DNA of 64,000 nt from assembly GCF_038446955.1 (NCBI RefSeq), contig NZ_CP151803.1, positions 5,394,001-5,458,000 on the forward strand, given 5' to 3'. Position 1 is the first letter of the stretch. Each line of letters begins with the position of its first letter. Of the stretch, positions 19,085 to 28,027 are shown piece after piece. Source of the stretch: Pedobacter sp. FW305-3-2-15-E-R2A2. GTDB taxonomy: Bacteria; Bacteroidota; Bacteroidia; Sphingobacteriales; Sphingobacteriaceae. A program made the translations under genes and the position numbers. Below the pieces are notes generated by a model that was not told the DNA's origin, ran no database searches, and saw nothing but the letters and a program-made list of their open reading frames with translations.

Positions 19085-20188
19085 ATGAAAAAAATACTTT
19101 TAATTGCCTGTGGCATTGGATTTACCCTTGCGGTAAATGCTCAGGAAAACCCTTTAAAAACCATTAAGGACAACGCTGCAACTGCAGTGAAGAACCAGGG
19201 ACAGTCAGGAACTTGTTGGAACTATTCCACGACCTCGTTAATAGAGTCGGAAGAGCTGCGTAAAGGATTGGGAGAATTTAACCTTTCTGAGATGTATACC
19301 GCACGTAACATTTATCTTGAAAAAGCTAAAAATTACATCCTTCGTCAGGGGAAAGCTCAATTTGGTGAAGGTGGACTGGGACATGACCTCATCCGTGCGG
19401 TTTCTTTATATGGTGCTATGCCTCAGGAAGCTTTTCAAGGCGCGAGCGGAGAAATCCCTAACCATAGCGGACTAGAAGAAGCCTTAAAAACTTACCTTGA
19501 TCAGGTGCTGAAAAAACGTCCGCTTGATGCCAACTGGTTAAAAGGTTATGAGGAAATCCTGGATCAGAAAATCGGCACCCCTCCGGCAACATTCGATTAT
19601 AAAGGGAAAAATTATACAGCAAAAACTTTTGCCAAAGAGGTATTAAAGTTTGATGCAAACGATTATGTAAACATCTCTTCTTTTACACACCATCCTTATT
19701 ATTCTTCGTTCATCCTGGAGGCACCAGACAACTTTGCCAACGGTTCATTTTACAACCTTCCATTGAACGAAATGGTGAATTTGACAAAAACAGCGCTTAA
19801 AGACGGTTATACCATTATGTGGGATGCCGATGTGAGCAGCAAAAACTTCCAGCAAAAGAAGGGATATGCGATGATGTTTGCGGATGATGCAGACGTAAAA
19901 GCAGCCACTTTAAATCCGAATGCAAAAGAGACGGCTTATTCTCCGGAATTACGTCAGCAGTTATATGAAGATTTAACCACTCAGGATGATCACTTAATGC
20001 ACCTTACCGGTCTGGATCAAAGCAGTGATGGCAAGTACTTCTTTAAAGTGAAGAATTCATGGGGTGATGTAGGTCCGTTTAAAGGATATATCGAAGTTTC
20101 AGAACCTTACTTTGCAATTAATACTGTTAGCTTAGTAGTGCCTAAGGCAGCATTATCTAAGGAATTGAAGAAGAAATTAGGTTTGTAA
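19085..20188 (+). CDS. Secreted C1-family (bleomycin hydrolase-like) cysteine peptidase
   Basis: A 367-residue papain-fold peptidase with a signal peptide (MKKILLIACGIGFTLAVNAQ), so it acts in the periplasm or outside. The active-site block is NQGQSGTCWNYST with Cys44. The His lies in HLMHLTGLD and the Asn in KNSWGDVG. The sequence belongs to the C1B aminopeptidase C/bleomycin hydrolase group (SLIESEELRKG after the Cys), but is shorter than cytosolic PepC (about 450). It is monocistronic, ending at a structured repeat/terminator. Confidence 0.92.
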   Translation: MKKILLIACGIGFTLAVNAQENPLKTIKDNAATAVKNQGQSGTCWNYSTTSLIESEELRKGLGEFNLSEMYTARNIYLEKAKNYILRQGKAQFGEGGLGHDLIRAVSLYGAMPQEAFQGASGEIPNHSGLEEALKTYLDQVLKKRPLDANWLKGYEEILDQKIGTPPATFDYKGKNYTAKTFAKEVLKFDANDYVNISSFTHHPYYSSFILEAPDNFANGSFYNLPLNEMVNLTKTALKDGYTIMWDADVSSKNFQQKKGYAMMFADDADVKAATLNPNAKETAYSPELRQQLYEDLTTQDDHLMHLTGLDQSSDGKYFFKVKNSWGDVGPFKGYIEVSEPYFAINTVSLVVPKAALSKELKKKLGL

Positions 20189-20202
20189 GTTTGCGCTTAC
20201 TT

Positions 20203-20282
20203 TAAAAAAACAAGGTGCTTTGCGTTCTCAAATCTTTTGAAGGAAAGATTTGCATGTCCTTAAAGCACCTTGTTTTTTTTTA
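20203..20282 (-). repeat. Structured dispersed repeat, copy 1, acting as bidirectional terminator
   Basis: Outer arms CAAGGTGCTTT and AAAGCACCTTG (20211-20272) enclose an inner hairpin with AAATCTTT/AAAGATTT arms. Flanking A and T runs make it a terminator for the converging genes on each side. Read on the minus strand, its 52-nt core is nearly identical (3 differences) to the element at 22023-22100, while the outermost stem differs in sequence. Confidence 0.8.
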
Positions 20283-20297
20283 TAATCAAGTACAGAT

Positions 20298-21077
20298 TTA
20301 AGGACTTGTGACTACCTTAATCTCATAGAGGGGCTCCTCTCCTGACACAGCGATGTAAAAAGGATCAAAACGTCCTAATCGGGCAGCCCAGAAGGGAAAA
20401 AGTTGTCCATCTCTCATAAAATCATCGAAATACGTTTCATCGGGAAGAATATCAGCTCCATAAGTTTTCAGAATAACACTCCATATGCTCTGGTCGTGTC
20501 TATGGGTTATAAACCCAGGCTCCTGGATTGCGGGATCTAACTCGTCAGAGAATAACTCAGCGTGGTGATTTAAGACATCGTACCATTTATCTACTAGCAT
20601 GACAGAATGGGAGCATTTTTTTATTAGAATAATGGTAGCTAACAATTGTTTTGAATTGACCACTGCTTTGCTGGGCTTAAGGTATTCAAAAACCTCTTTC
20701 TTGGTATATTCGTACTCTTTGTTATTCAGTTCGAAAGCAATTACTCCAGTTTCCGAGTCCATTAGCAGCTTAACATATTGATTAAAACGTTCAGCTCCCC
20801 AACTGTTAATCATACAGCCTGCATCACAATAAACCAGAATATCGTTATCATCGAGTTTGTCAAGTGTATGTTTTATGAAATAAGGTTTCCAGATAAATCC
20901 TCCTCCTCTGGAATGATCAAGGATAGCTTTGAATTCCGCAATAAATTCAGGCCTCATATCTTCTTTAGAAAAAATGGATATTTCATTGAAGAAGGCTGAT
21001 GAGACTGCTGTTTTCCGGAAAAACTCCCGCTGTATTTCATATTTGGCATCCCCATAACTAATCAGATGTATTTTCAT
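20298..21077 (-). CDS. Glycosyltransferase-like protein (GT-A fold)
   Basis: A 259-residue cytoplasmic protein. The segment NDILVYCDAGCMINSWG contains a DxG/DxD-like motif after a hydrophobic strand, the usual nucleotide-sugar metal site of GT-A enzymes. GGGFIWKPYFIKHTLDKL and ITHRHDQSIWSVILKTYG are features of small glycosyltransferases in capsule and glycan loci. Its closest named family cannot be fixed by eye. It is flanked on both sides by the two structured repeats together with the divergent GT2 gene, and it is part of the scattered glycosyltransferase set of this window. Confidence 0.65.
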   Translation of the reverse strand: MKIHLISYGDAKYEIQREFFRKTAVSSAFFNEISIFSKEDMRPEFIAEFKAILDHSRGGGFIWKPYFIKHTLDKLDDNDILVYCDAGCMINSWGAERFNQYVKLLMDSETGVIAFELNNKEYEYTKKEVFEYLKPSKAVVNSKQLLATIILIKKCSHSVMLVDKWYDVLNHHAELFSDELDPAIQEPGFITHRHDQSIWSVILKTYGADILPDETYFDDFMRDGQLFPFWAARLGRFDPFYIAVSGEEPLYEIKVVTSP

Positions 21078-21139
21078 AAAGCTATATTTTTAATGAAAAT
21101 AGGAACAAGTTTCCCAATGGGACAGAAAAAGACAACTAT

Positions 21140-21184
21140 GGGACATTTGACCCTATTTCGATGTAATAATCCTGATTAAATTGG
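21140..21184 (+). promoter_or_regulatory. Dyad operator plus -10-like box, site 1
   Basis: GGGACATTTGACCC at 21140-21153 is followed after exactly 23 bp by TAAATTGG (21177). The GT2 gene starts 49 bp further on. It is one of ten copies in the window. The same 23-bp spacing recurs in nine of them, which is the main support for function. Confidence 0.75.
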
Positions 21185-21232
21185 CATTTCATACGGAGGC
21201 GTCGACAGATTCACCGGTAAAGAAAGACTAGC

Positions 21233-21946
21233 ATGGAAAATGAAACTCATCATGATCATCAACAAGCGCTTGTTTCCTGCATATGTATCACCTATAACAG
21301 GCCTGAGCAATTACTGAAAGCAATTCTTAATTTTAAAGATCAGAGCTATCTCCATAAAGAATTGATCATTTCGTACCCTAAGGAGGATAAACCAACTAAA
21401 GATCTCATTAGAAAAGCTTCAGCGCTATACTTCTTAAAAATTATAACGGTTGAACGAGACAAAGAGGTTTCTGTGGGAACGGCTAAAAATATGGCCATCA
21501 GTATGGCAAAAGGCGAATACATTTGCATTTGGGATGACGATGATTACCATGCCCCTAATAGATTACATCATCAGATGCATGTATTGCAAACAACGGGAAC
21601 GAGCTATCAGGCCTCCATCCTCTTAAGGATCACCTTGTATGATCATTTGACTCAAAGGGCCAATTTGTCACTTCCATACCATTGGAGCGGGACACTTTTA
21701 TGTCGCAGATCCTTCCTGTTGCAACATCCATTCGAAAATACTAATTTCCTGGAAGACATTAACTTGATCAGATTTCTGGAATCTGAAAATTTATTGTTCC
21801 ATATCGAATATGCGTTCATGCTTTACATCTATGTTTATCATGGACGCAATGCTTTGGATTACCATCATTTCAGCTATTTTATGAGAAACAGTTTTAAATT
21901 CACCGATAAATACAACAAAACGGTCCAGCAAACCTTAAATGATTAA
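21233..21946 (+). CDS. GT2 glycosyltransferase, type A of the local family
   Basis: A 237-residue GT-A enzyme. It opens with ALVSCICITYNRPEQLLKAI, the first strand and loop of GT2, and carries the metal/nucleotide-sugar motif YICIWDDDDYHAPNRL. It lacks membrane segments and ends at about 240 residues, so it is a catalytic domain without extra modules. The relatives at 31996, 34936, 36434 and 38647 share the SCICVTKNRP opening and the C-terminal 'Y-I-Y-V/I-YHG-N' segment (here LYIYVYHGRNALDYHHF). It is preceded by dyad site 1. Donor and acceptor are unknown. Confidence 0.85.
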   Translation: MENETHHDHQQALVSCICITYNRPEQLLKAILNFKDQSYLHKELIISYPKEDKPTKDLIRKASALYFLKIITVERDKEVSVGTAKNMAISMAKGEYICIWDDDDYHAPNRLHHQMHVLQTTGTSYQASILLRITLYDHLTQRANLSLPYHWSGTLLCRRSFLLQHPFENTNFLEDINLIRFLESENLLFHIEYAFMLYIYVYHGRNALDYHHFSYFMRNSFKFTDKYNKTVQQTLND

Positions 21947-22022
21947 TAAAAACGATCAGGACAAAGCCCCAGATTCATTAAAGTCAGGATCCGGGAGTTA
22001 TTTAAGGTGTATCATTTGAAAT

Positions 22023-22100
22023 AAAATAGCCTGTGTGCTTTAAGGACATGCAAATCTTTCTTTCAAAAGATTTGAGGGCGCAAAGCACACAGGCTATTTT
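22023..22100 (+). repeat. Structured dispersed repeat, copy 2
   Basis: The arms AAAATAGCCTGTGTGCTTT and AAAGCACACAGGCTATTTT pair over 19 nt around the same 52-nt core as the copy at 20203-20282. The two copies face each other and bracket the glycosyltransferase pair. Because the core is conserved but the outer stem is replaced by another self-complementary pair, selection on the fold is likely. It ends the GT2 gene and the convergent S9 peptidase gene. Confidence 0.8.
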
Positions 22101-22110
22101 AATACCAGAA

Positions 22111-24615
22111 TTATTTTTTCTGTTCTATCTCTCTTTCCATTTCCACTACATCTACCCGATCTGTTTGAGAAAAATCTCCAATCAGGTATTTGTTAAAATG
22201 GTCCGCTAATTTCCAGAAGGTATATTCGGTTAAGTCGCCGAAACCATGGCGTTGACCGGGAACGATCACAAACTCAAACCTTTTCCCTGCTTTCATTAAG
22301 GCATTAGCCACTCTGATGGTATTTGCAGGATGTACGTTATTGTCGATATCACCTGTCATCAGCATCAAATGTCCTTTCAGGTTTTTAGCCAGGTCTGGAT
22401 TCTTGTCGATGCTGTATTTAAAGGTCGTATCACCTTTTGCAGAAATGATTTCTTTCACCCCATGGTGTTTCTCACTCCACCAACGGTTATAGATACTATT
22501 GTCATGGTTTCCTGCATTGGATACTGCAGCTTTAAAGAAGTCAGGATAAACCAACATTGCAGCCGTAGACATGAAGCCACCACCTGAATGCCCCGTAATT
22601 CCTACCCTGCTTGCATCGATAAATGGATTTCTATCTGCCAATTGTTCGACCGCCGCTTTTTTATCTGCCAATCCATAATCACGCAGGTTTCCATAACCAA
22701 AAGTATGATACCATTTGGACCTGGCAGGGTTACCTCCACGGTTCCCTACAGTGATTACGATGTAACCGAACTGTGCCAGGCGTTCTGTTCTGTCCATGCT
22801 CTTACTAAAGGTTTTATTTACCGCTTCCGTTTGAGGGCCAGGATAAACGTATTCGATGATCGGGTATTTCTTGTTAGGATCGAAATCAAATGGCTTGTAC
22901 ATTACGCCATAAATATCAGTGATGCCATCATCAGCTTTCACTTTGAAGGGTTCAGGGAATTTATAACCTGTCGCCATTAACAGAGAAAGATCTGTGGTTT
23001 CCAGATTCATTACCACTCTTCCATTGTTGTCCATCACCACTGCTTTAGGTGCGGTATTGACTCTGGAGAAGTTATCTACAAAGAACTTCGCTTCGTCATT
23101 CATGCTGATTGCGTGATCATAGTCGCCGGCGTTTAACAATTTGATTCCGGAACCATCAAAATTAATACGGTATAAATGCACATAATAAGGATCTTCTTTA
23201 CTTTCTCTACCATTGGCAGTAAAATAAAGCACCCTGTTTTTCTCATCTATATTTACGATATCTTCGCAATGGAAAGCACCTTTAGTGATTTGATTTTTCA
23301 ATTTCCCGGTAGCATCGAACAAGTAAAAGTGCCCCCATCCGTCGCGTTCCGACCAGTGGATGATTTCTTTTCCATCGTTTACCAATCCAGGACGGTTCAC
23401 CTCCACATAAGTATTGAAGCGTTCATCAATCAGGGGAGCCACGGTTCCGGTATGGATATCTACGGTACAAACATCTACCCGCTTCAAATCTCTGCTGGTT
23501 CTTGAAAAATAGATTTTACTATTATTACCCAACCAGATGGAAGGTCTGAATTCGTTATCTCTGTCTTTATTTAATGAAGGAGCGCCCCAGGCAGAAACGC
23601 TCTGGTCTTTGAAGGCAGCAGTATTCAGTTTTTTATAGGTTTTGGCGCTGAAGTCGAACAACAACATTTCATCGATCGGTGCTTCCGGCTCGCCAGGCAT
23701 CTGGTACTTATAGGTTTCCAGTGTTGGTCTTCCGGCGCTGATGTTATTGATCACCCAAAGGTCTTTTACCTTACGACTATCCGTCCTGTTTAATACAAAA
23801 TACTTAGAATTTGGCGACCATAATACATAGGCTCTCCTTCTCTTTTTGTTGTTCTTTTCGTTCTCTTCATTATTCTCACCATCACCATTACTTCCATAAG
23901 CATAGAATTTCAGACCGTCTTTAGTCAGTTGGTTTTCTACGATGGTACTGTCTTCTTCGTTCTTAACTGCTTTTTTATAGTTTTCTTTATCCATCCAGTA
24001 CAGGTTATAATTTCTGGTAAAGATGATGGCTGAAGAATCCGGAGCTACAGAACCCCAGGTGGGTTTTGCTTTAGGTTTGGCATAATTCGACACTTCAGTC
24101 AGCTTGGCACTGGCCAGCACATAATTGAAGAAATAGATCTTCTTTTGCATGGAATCCGCTGCCTTTTTGTCTTTTCTATCCTTCTTAAGCTCATCGATAG
24201 AACTTTTGACTTCGAAGGTTACCGCTTTTTCATCACTGGAAAACTTCAGGTTTTCCAAAGGCAGGTGTTGTGCATCAAAAGGATCGCGAATGATCGTGGT
24301 GATCTCTGCCGCCAGTTTTGCATTGTCAAAAATTTTCTTCTTGGTTTTCGCCGATGGGTCTACCAAGTACCATTCTTTTCCCGATGGAGTTTCATATTCA
24401 TACCAAAAACGATTGCTCAGTTTCAGCCAATGTGGATCTACCGCGGTGGAATAGACCATTTTCTTAAGCTTTGCAGGTGAAAATCTCGATGCCAGCTGAT
24501 AATTGGCTTTCGGTGCAGCTACTGTTGACTCTGTAATCGTGAAGGTTTTTGTTTGTGCCATCGCACCATACCCCATACAAAGCGACAATAAAAGTGGAGT
24601 GTAAAGTTTCTTCAT
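22111..24615 (-). CDS. S9-family (DPP IV-like) serine peptidase, exported
   Basis: An 834-residue exopeptidase with signal peptide MKKLYTPLLLSLCMGYGAMA. Residues 60-540 form a beta-propeller-type N-terminal domain (repeats such as SPNSKYFVLNRTD, RPSIWLGNNSKIYFSR, HWSERDGWGHFYLFD). The C-terminal alpha/beta-hydrolase domain has the nucleophile in GITGHSGGGFMS, Asp in MLMTGDIDNNVHP and His in VPGQRHGFGD. The DPPIV-N plus S9 arrangement matches prolyl oligopeptidase family members of Bacteroidota, which trim dipeptides in the periplasm. It is monocistronic, ending next to the structured repeat and divergent from the deacetylase pair. Confidence 0.95.
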   Translation of the reverse strand: MKKLYTPLLLSLCMGYGAMAQTKTFTITESTVAAPKANYQLASRFSPAKLKKMVYSTAVDPHWLKLSNRFWYEYETPSGKEWYLVDPSAKTKKKIFDNAKLAAEITTIIRDPFDAQHLPLENLKFSSDEKAVTFEVKSSIDELKKDRKDKKAADSMQKKIYFFNYVLASAKLTEVSNYAKPKAKPTWGSVAPDSSAIIFTRNYNLYWMDKENYKKAVKNEEDSTIVENQLTKDGLKFYAYGSNGDGENNEENEKNNKKRRRAYVLWSPNSKYFVLNRTDSRKVKDLWVINNISAGRPTLETYKYQMPGEPEAPIDEMLLFDFSAKTYKKLNTAAFKDQSVSAWGAPSLNKDRDNEFRPSIWLGNNSKIYFSRTSRDLKRVDVCTVDIHTGTVAPLIDERFNTYVEVNRPGLVNDGKEIIHWSERDGWGHFYLFDATGKLKNQITKGAFHCEDIVNIDEKNRVLYFTANGRESKEDPYYVHLYRINFDGSGIKLLNAGDYDHAISMNDEAKFFVDNFSRVNTAPKAVVMDNNGRVVMNLETTDLSLLMATGYKFPEPFKVKADDGITDIYGVMYKPFDFDPNKKYPIIEYVYPGPQTEAVNKTFSKSMDRTERLAQFGYIVITVGNRGGNPARSKWYHTFGYGNLRDYGLADKKAAVEQLADRNPFIDASRVGITGHSGGGFMSTAAMLVYPDFFKAAVSNAGNHDNSIYNRWWSEKHHGVKEIISAKGDTTFKYSIDKNPDLAKNLKGHLMLMTGDIDNNVHPANTIRVANALMKAGKRFEFVIVPGQRHGFGDLTEYTFWKLADHFNKYLIGDFSQTDRVDVVEMEREIEQKK

Positions 24616-24814
24616 TTGTGCTTTTTAATAAACCGTCTAAATTATTGATTACCGACGGAATAGCAGCTTCCTTCTTTGTAATAAATGCGATAGTTTTCTT
24701 CGTTAGCATGCGCAAACGCCAAAGATTCATCGAAAAAGCATTAGCAGATCATGCTTTGCAAATTTTATGAGTAAATCAGGATTGATTTTTTAGTTTTGTA
24801 TCAAATACTTATTT

Positions 24815-25705
24815 ATGAAATACACCTTCTTACCCCTTTTCGCTGCGGCGGTAATTTTTACTGCAGGATGCCAGTCAAAATCACAAAGCAACGGCACCGA
24901 CAAAAATACGAAAGATACGCTGACGGCAACGACAGACGGCACAAATACGGCTACCGCTGAAGAAGGTCAGGCTACTACCGGCGACATCTCCAAAATGAAG
25001 GTTGCCGATGCGAAAACCATCCTTGCACGCAAACAGGTTCCTATATTATGTTATCATCAAGTACGCGACTGGAGAGCGAAAGACTCCAAAGCGGCTAAAG
25101 ATTATATCATTCCAATTGCGACCTTCAAAGACCATATGAAAATGCTGGCTGATAGTGGTTACCATACGATTCTTCCTGATCAGCTATATGATTATTTAAA
25201 CAATGGCACGAAATTACCGAGCAAGCCTATCATGCTGACTTTTGACGATACCGATCTTGATCAGTTTACCATTGCAGCTCCGGAAATGAAAAAATACGGA
25301 TTCAAAGGAGTATTCTTTGTGATGACCGTTTCCCTGGGAAGGCCAAACTACATGAGCAGAGATCAGGTAAAAGCGCTTTCTGATATGGGCCATGTGATCG
25401 GTTCTCATACCTGGGATCACCATAATGTTAAAAAATACCAAGGACAGGATTGGGTAACACAAATTGAAAAACCAACAAAGACTTTAGAAGAGATCACCGG
25501 AAAGAATATCCATCATTTCGCCTACCCTTTTGGATTGTGGAATCCGGAGGCTATTCCTGAGCTTAAAAAAAGAGGGATGAAGTCGGCCTTTATCCTGGCG
25601 ACCAAGCGTGATGAAAATGACCCTTTATTTACCATCAGAAGAATCATCGCCAGCGGCTACTGGAGTTCAAAAACACTAAGTAACAGCATTAAAAATAGCT
25701 TCTAA
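24815..25705 (+). CDS. Polysaccharide deacetylase lipoprotein (paralog 1)
   Basis: A 296-residue lipoprotein: MKYTFLPLFAAAVIFTAGC, lipobox Cys19, then a Thr/Asn-rich linker to residue 70. The NodB domain of carbohydrate esterase family 4 follows: VPILCYHQVRDW, IMLTFDDTDLDQF with the metal-binding Asp pair, GHVIGSHTWDHHNVKK with the HxxxH metal ligands, and FAYPFGLW. The usual TFDDG is TFDDT here. It removes N- or O-acetyl groups from a periplasmic polysaccharide or peptidoglycan; the substrate is unknown. The next gene, 27 bp downstream, is a close paralog, so both may have arisen by tandem duplication. Confidence 0.9.
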   Translation: MKYTFLPLFAAAVIFTAGCQSKSQSNGTDKNTKDTLTATTDGTNTATAEEGQATTGDISKMKVADAKTILARKQVPILCYHQVRDWRAKDSKAAKDYIIPIATFKDHMKMLADSGYHTILPDQLYDYLNNGTKLPSKPIMLTFDDTDLDQFTIAAPEMKKYGFKGVFFVMTVSLGRPNYMSRDQVKALSDMGHVIGSHTWDHHNVKKYQGQDWVTQIEKPTKTLEEITGKNIHHFAYPFGLWNPEAIPELKKRGMKSAFILATKRDENDPLFTIRRIIASGYWSSKTLSNSIKNSF

Positions 25706-25732
25706 GCCAAGAATCTACCTACTGAGAAAAAG

Positions 25733-26593
25733 ATGAAAAGTACCTTATTAAAATTGGCCGCTTTCTCGGCATTGAGCCTTTCCGCTTGTATTGGCAGTAG
25801 CCAGGCAGGTAAAGAAAATTCTGTCGCCGTCGATGTTTCTGCATCAGCCACTACAAATGCTGTTAAAGATAGTTTAAGCAGTAAGGCCGCTACCGCAGCG
25901 GAAGTAATCGCTAAAAAGGAAGTTCCTGTGCTGTGTTATCATCAAATCAGGGATTGGAAAGCCAGCGACTCGAAGCGTGCACATGATGATATCATTCCAC
26001 CTGCGAACTTCAGTCAGCATATAAAAATGTTGGCAGATAGTGGCTACCATACCATTTTGCCGGATGAATTATATGATTACCTGAATTATGGAAAGAAACT
26101 TCCTGAAAAACCAATTATGATCACTTTTGACGACACGGATCTGGATCAGTATACCGTAGGTGCCAAAGAGTTAAAAAAATATGGTTTTAAAGGGGTATTT
26201 TTTATCATGACCGTTTCCATCGGCCGGCCACGTTACATGAGCAAGGCTCAGATTAAAGAGCTTTCTGATGAAGGACATGTGATCGCCAGTCATACCTGGA
26301 ATCATAAGAATTTTGCACAGTTTACAGATGAAGACTGGGAAGTTCAGATTGATAAGCCGACGAAAACTCTGGAGACCATTACCGGAAAAAAGGTGGAGTA
26401 TTTTGCTTATCCGTATGGGGTTTCCAAGGCAGAAAACCTGCACAAACTGAAAGAACATGGCTTTAAAGCTGCTTTTATCTTGTCTACGAAACGGGATCCG
26501 AACTATCCTTTGTTTACGATCCGCAGGATTATAGATCCCGGGACTTATACTGCCAGGAACCTATACAACAGCATCAATAAAAGTTTTAAATAA
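25733..26593 (+). CDS. Polysaccharide deacetylase lipoprotein (paralog 2)
   Basis: A 286-residue paralog of the upstream gene. It has a lipoprotein-like signal (LSLSACIGSS with the lipobox Cys) and the same NodB domain: VPVLCYHQIRDW, IMITFDDTDLDQY, GHVIASHTWNHKNFAQ, FAYPYGVSK and a C-terminal IRRIIDPG. The two differ mainly in the linker and surface positions. It is transcribed from the upstream gene and ends at a terminator. Confidence 0.9.
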   Translation: MKSTLLKLAAFSALSLSACIGSSQAGKENSVAVDVSASATTNAVKDSLSSKAATAAEVIAKKEVPVLCYHQIRDWKASDSKRAHDDIIPPANFSQHIKMLADSGYHTILPDELYDYLNYGKKLPEKPIMITFDDTDLDQYTVGAKELKKYGFKGVFFIMTVSIGRPRYMSKAQIKELSDEGHVIASHTWNHKNFAQFTDEDWEVQIDKPTKTLETITGKKVEYFAYPYGVSKAENLHKLKEHGFKAAFILSTKRDPNYPLFTIRRIIDPGTYTARNLYNSINKSFK

Positions 26594-26605
26594 CAGCTTT
26601 ATTTT

Positions 26606-26647
26606 AAGGTCTACGCTACTAAATATAGTAGCGTAGACCTTTTTTTA
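26606..26647 (+). terminator. Rho-independent terminator
   Basis: The arms AAGGTCTACGCTACT (26606-26620) and AGTAGCGTAGACCTT (26627-26641) pair over 15 bp around a 6-nt loop and are followed by a T run. Confidence 0.92.
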
Positions 26648-26716
26648 TGCGCTCATTTTTTTCCCTCCGGGTCTGATTTATATGGTTTCAGCCTTCAAGC
26701 TAAACCTTGGTAGTTT

Positions 26717-26761
26717 GGGTCATATGACCCTGTTTTGCGCATTGCAAATGCATTAAATTCG
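26717..26761 (+). promoter_or_regulatory. Dyad operator plus -10-like box, site 2
   Basis: GGGTCATATGACCC (26717-26730) is a perfect 14-bp palindrome, the best-conserved copy in the window. TAAATT starts at 26754, again 23 bp after the dyad. The downstream gene starts 22 bp past the box. Confidence 0.78.
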
Positions 26762-26782
26762 TATTCATTTAAACCATGAATT

Positions 26783-27571
26783 ATGGATCATGTTCTCAAT
26801 AACAAAGATTTTGAAGATTATGACATCTCCGTTGTGATGTCATTCTATAAAAAAATGAAAGACTTTAGAAGAGTTTTACCAGTCAATGCCCCTTATTTCC
26901 AGAGAAATGGCCTAGAGGTCATCATTGCATTAGATGAACCAACTGAATGCGAGGAATTAATTGAATTTATCAAGGAATACCCGGATATCAACTGGCGAAT
27001 CATTGTAAACAGCAAAGAACATGAATGGCGCAATCCATGCAAAGCCTGGAATGTAGGGATTAGACATGCCACAAAAAAATACATCCTGGTAGTTGATCCG
27101 GAATGTGAATTTCTTACAGACGTAGTTTACCACCTAAAGTACGCCGCTGAATTGTACGGAAATTACTTCTATACTGGCAGAGTTGCTTTCGTAGATTATG
27201 CCTATAAAGCCGGCCCTCACACGGAGAAAACACAGAAATTCTCCAATTATGGAAGCTTCTTAACTAAAAAAGAACACATAGAAAAAGTATCTGGCTATAC
27301 CGAAGCTTTCAATATTTGGGGTGGAGAGGATGATAACTTACGCGCAAAATTAACGCATATTGGTGTTCTGAAAGCCGAAGTAGCAACGGCATTAATCCTC
27401 CACCGCGAAGATGAAACTGATGGGGCTGTTTCCAGAGCAGGTAAAACCTTAGCGCTTCCCCCAGAACTGCTCAATAAAGCATTTGCACCCGACGAACAGG
27501 ACTTTATTAACCCAAACTGGGGGAGAGATTTTGAGGAAATCCGATATGATTACCTAAAGCTCATTGATTGA
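26783..27571 (+). CDS. GT2/GT27-like glycosyltransferase
   Basis: A 262-residue enzyme. ISVVMSFYKKMKDFRRVLP opens the fold. The first Asp-rich site is YILVVDPECEFLTD. The second, NIWGGEDDNLRAKLTHIG, is the WGGED(D) motif of galactosyltransferase-type C-terminal domains in which the Glu/Asp pair is catalytic. No membrane segment is seen. It follows dyad site 2 and ends one base before the convergent GreA-like gene. Donor and acceptor cannot be inferred. Confidence 0.8.
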   Translation: MDHVLNNKDFEDYDISVVMSFYKKMKDFRRVLPVNAPYFQRNGLEVIIALDEPTECEELIEFIKEYPDINWRIIVNSKEHEWRNPCKAWNVGIRHATKKYILVVDPECEFLTDVVYHLKYAAELYGNYFYTGRVAFVDYAYKAGPHTEKTQKFSNYGSFLTKKEHIEKVSGYTEAFNIWGGEDDNLRAKLTHIGVLKAEVATALILHREDETDGAVSRAGKTLALPPELLNKAFAPDEQDFINPNWGRDFEEIRYDYLKLID

Positions 27572-28024
27572 TTAAATAATTTCTTTAATCAGGTAATGTT
27601 TGCCATTAAAATCAAAAGATGCTTCTTTTTCTTTACCAATCAGCAGATTGCCGATTGGAGAAGCGGCAGAAATCGCAAAAACACTTTCGCCATCCAGTGT
27701 TAATTGTCCGGCACTGATGCTGATGTAAAAAACACCTTCGGAGGTATAGACCAGATTTCCGTTTCTTACCTTGTCATTTGAGGGGGTATCTTTGATAGAA
27801 TTTAGCAACTGCAGGTTTTGTTGCGCATCCATCAGCAGCCTTTTGTTCCTGCTGATGTCTTGTTGCATCATTTCCCGCGTAGTCTCAAACTTATCCCCTG
27901 CACTACTTTTAGTATCGTCATTACTCGCTTCACGCGACTGTTCCAATGCCGTTTCTGCGGTTTGGATTCTCTGTTCTATGAAGTTCAAACAAAGCAGATA
28001 TAATTTTTCTTTAATGTCTTGCAT
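27572..28024 (-). CDS. GreA/GreB-like transcription-factor-related protein
   Basis: A 150-residue protein. The N-terminal half (RIQTAETALEQSREASNDDTKS, then QDISRNKRLLMDAQ) is a helical coiled coil. The C-terminal half (NLVYTSEGVFYISISAGQ, then SPIGNLLIGKEKEASFDFNG) is like the FKBP-like GreA C-terminal domain, including the SPIG loop. The size (GreA 158) fits. The acidic tip DDTKS suggests RNA polymerase secondary-channel binding, but this is inference. The next gene upstream starts 3 bp away on the same strand. Confidence 0.7.
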   Translation of the reverse strand: MQDIKEKLYLLCLNFIEQRIQTAETALEQSREASNDDTKSSAGDKFETTREMMQQDISRNKRLLMDAQQNLQLLNSIKDTPSNDKVRNGNLVYTSEGVFYISISAGQLTLDGESVFAISAASPIGNLLIGKEKEASFDFNGKHYLIKEII

Positions 28025-28027
28025 AAC

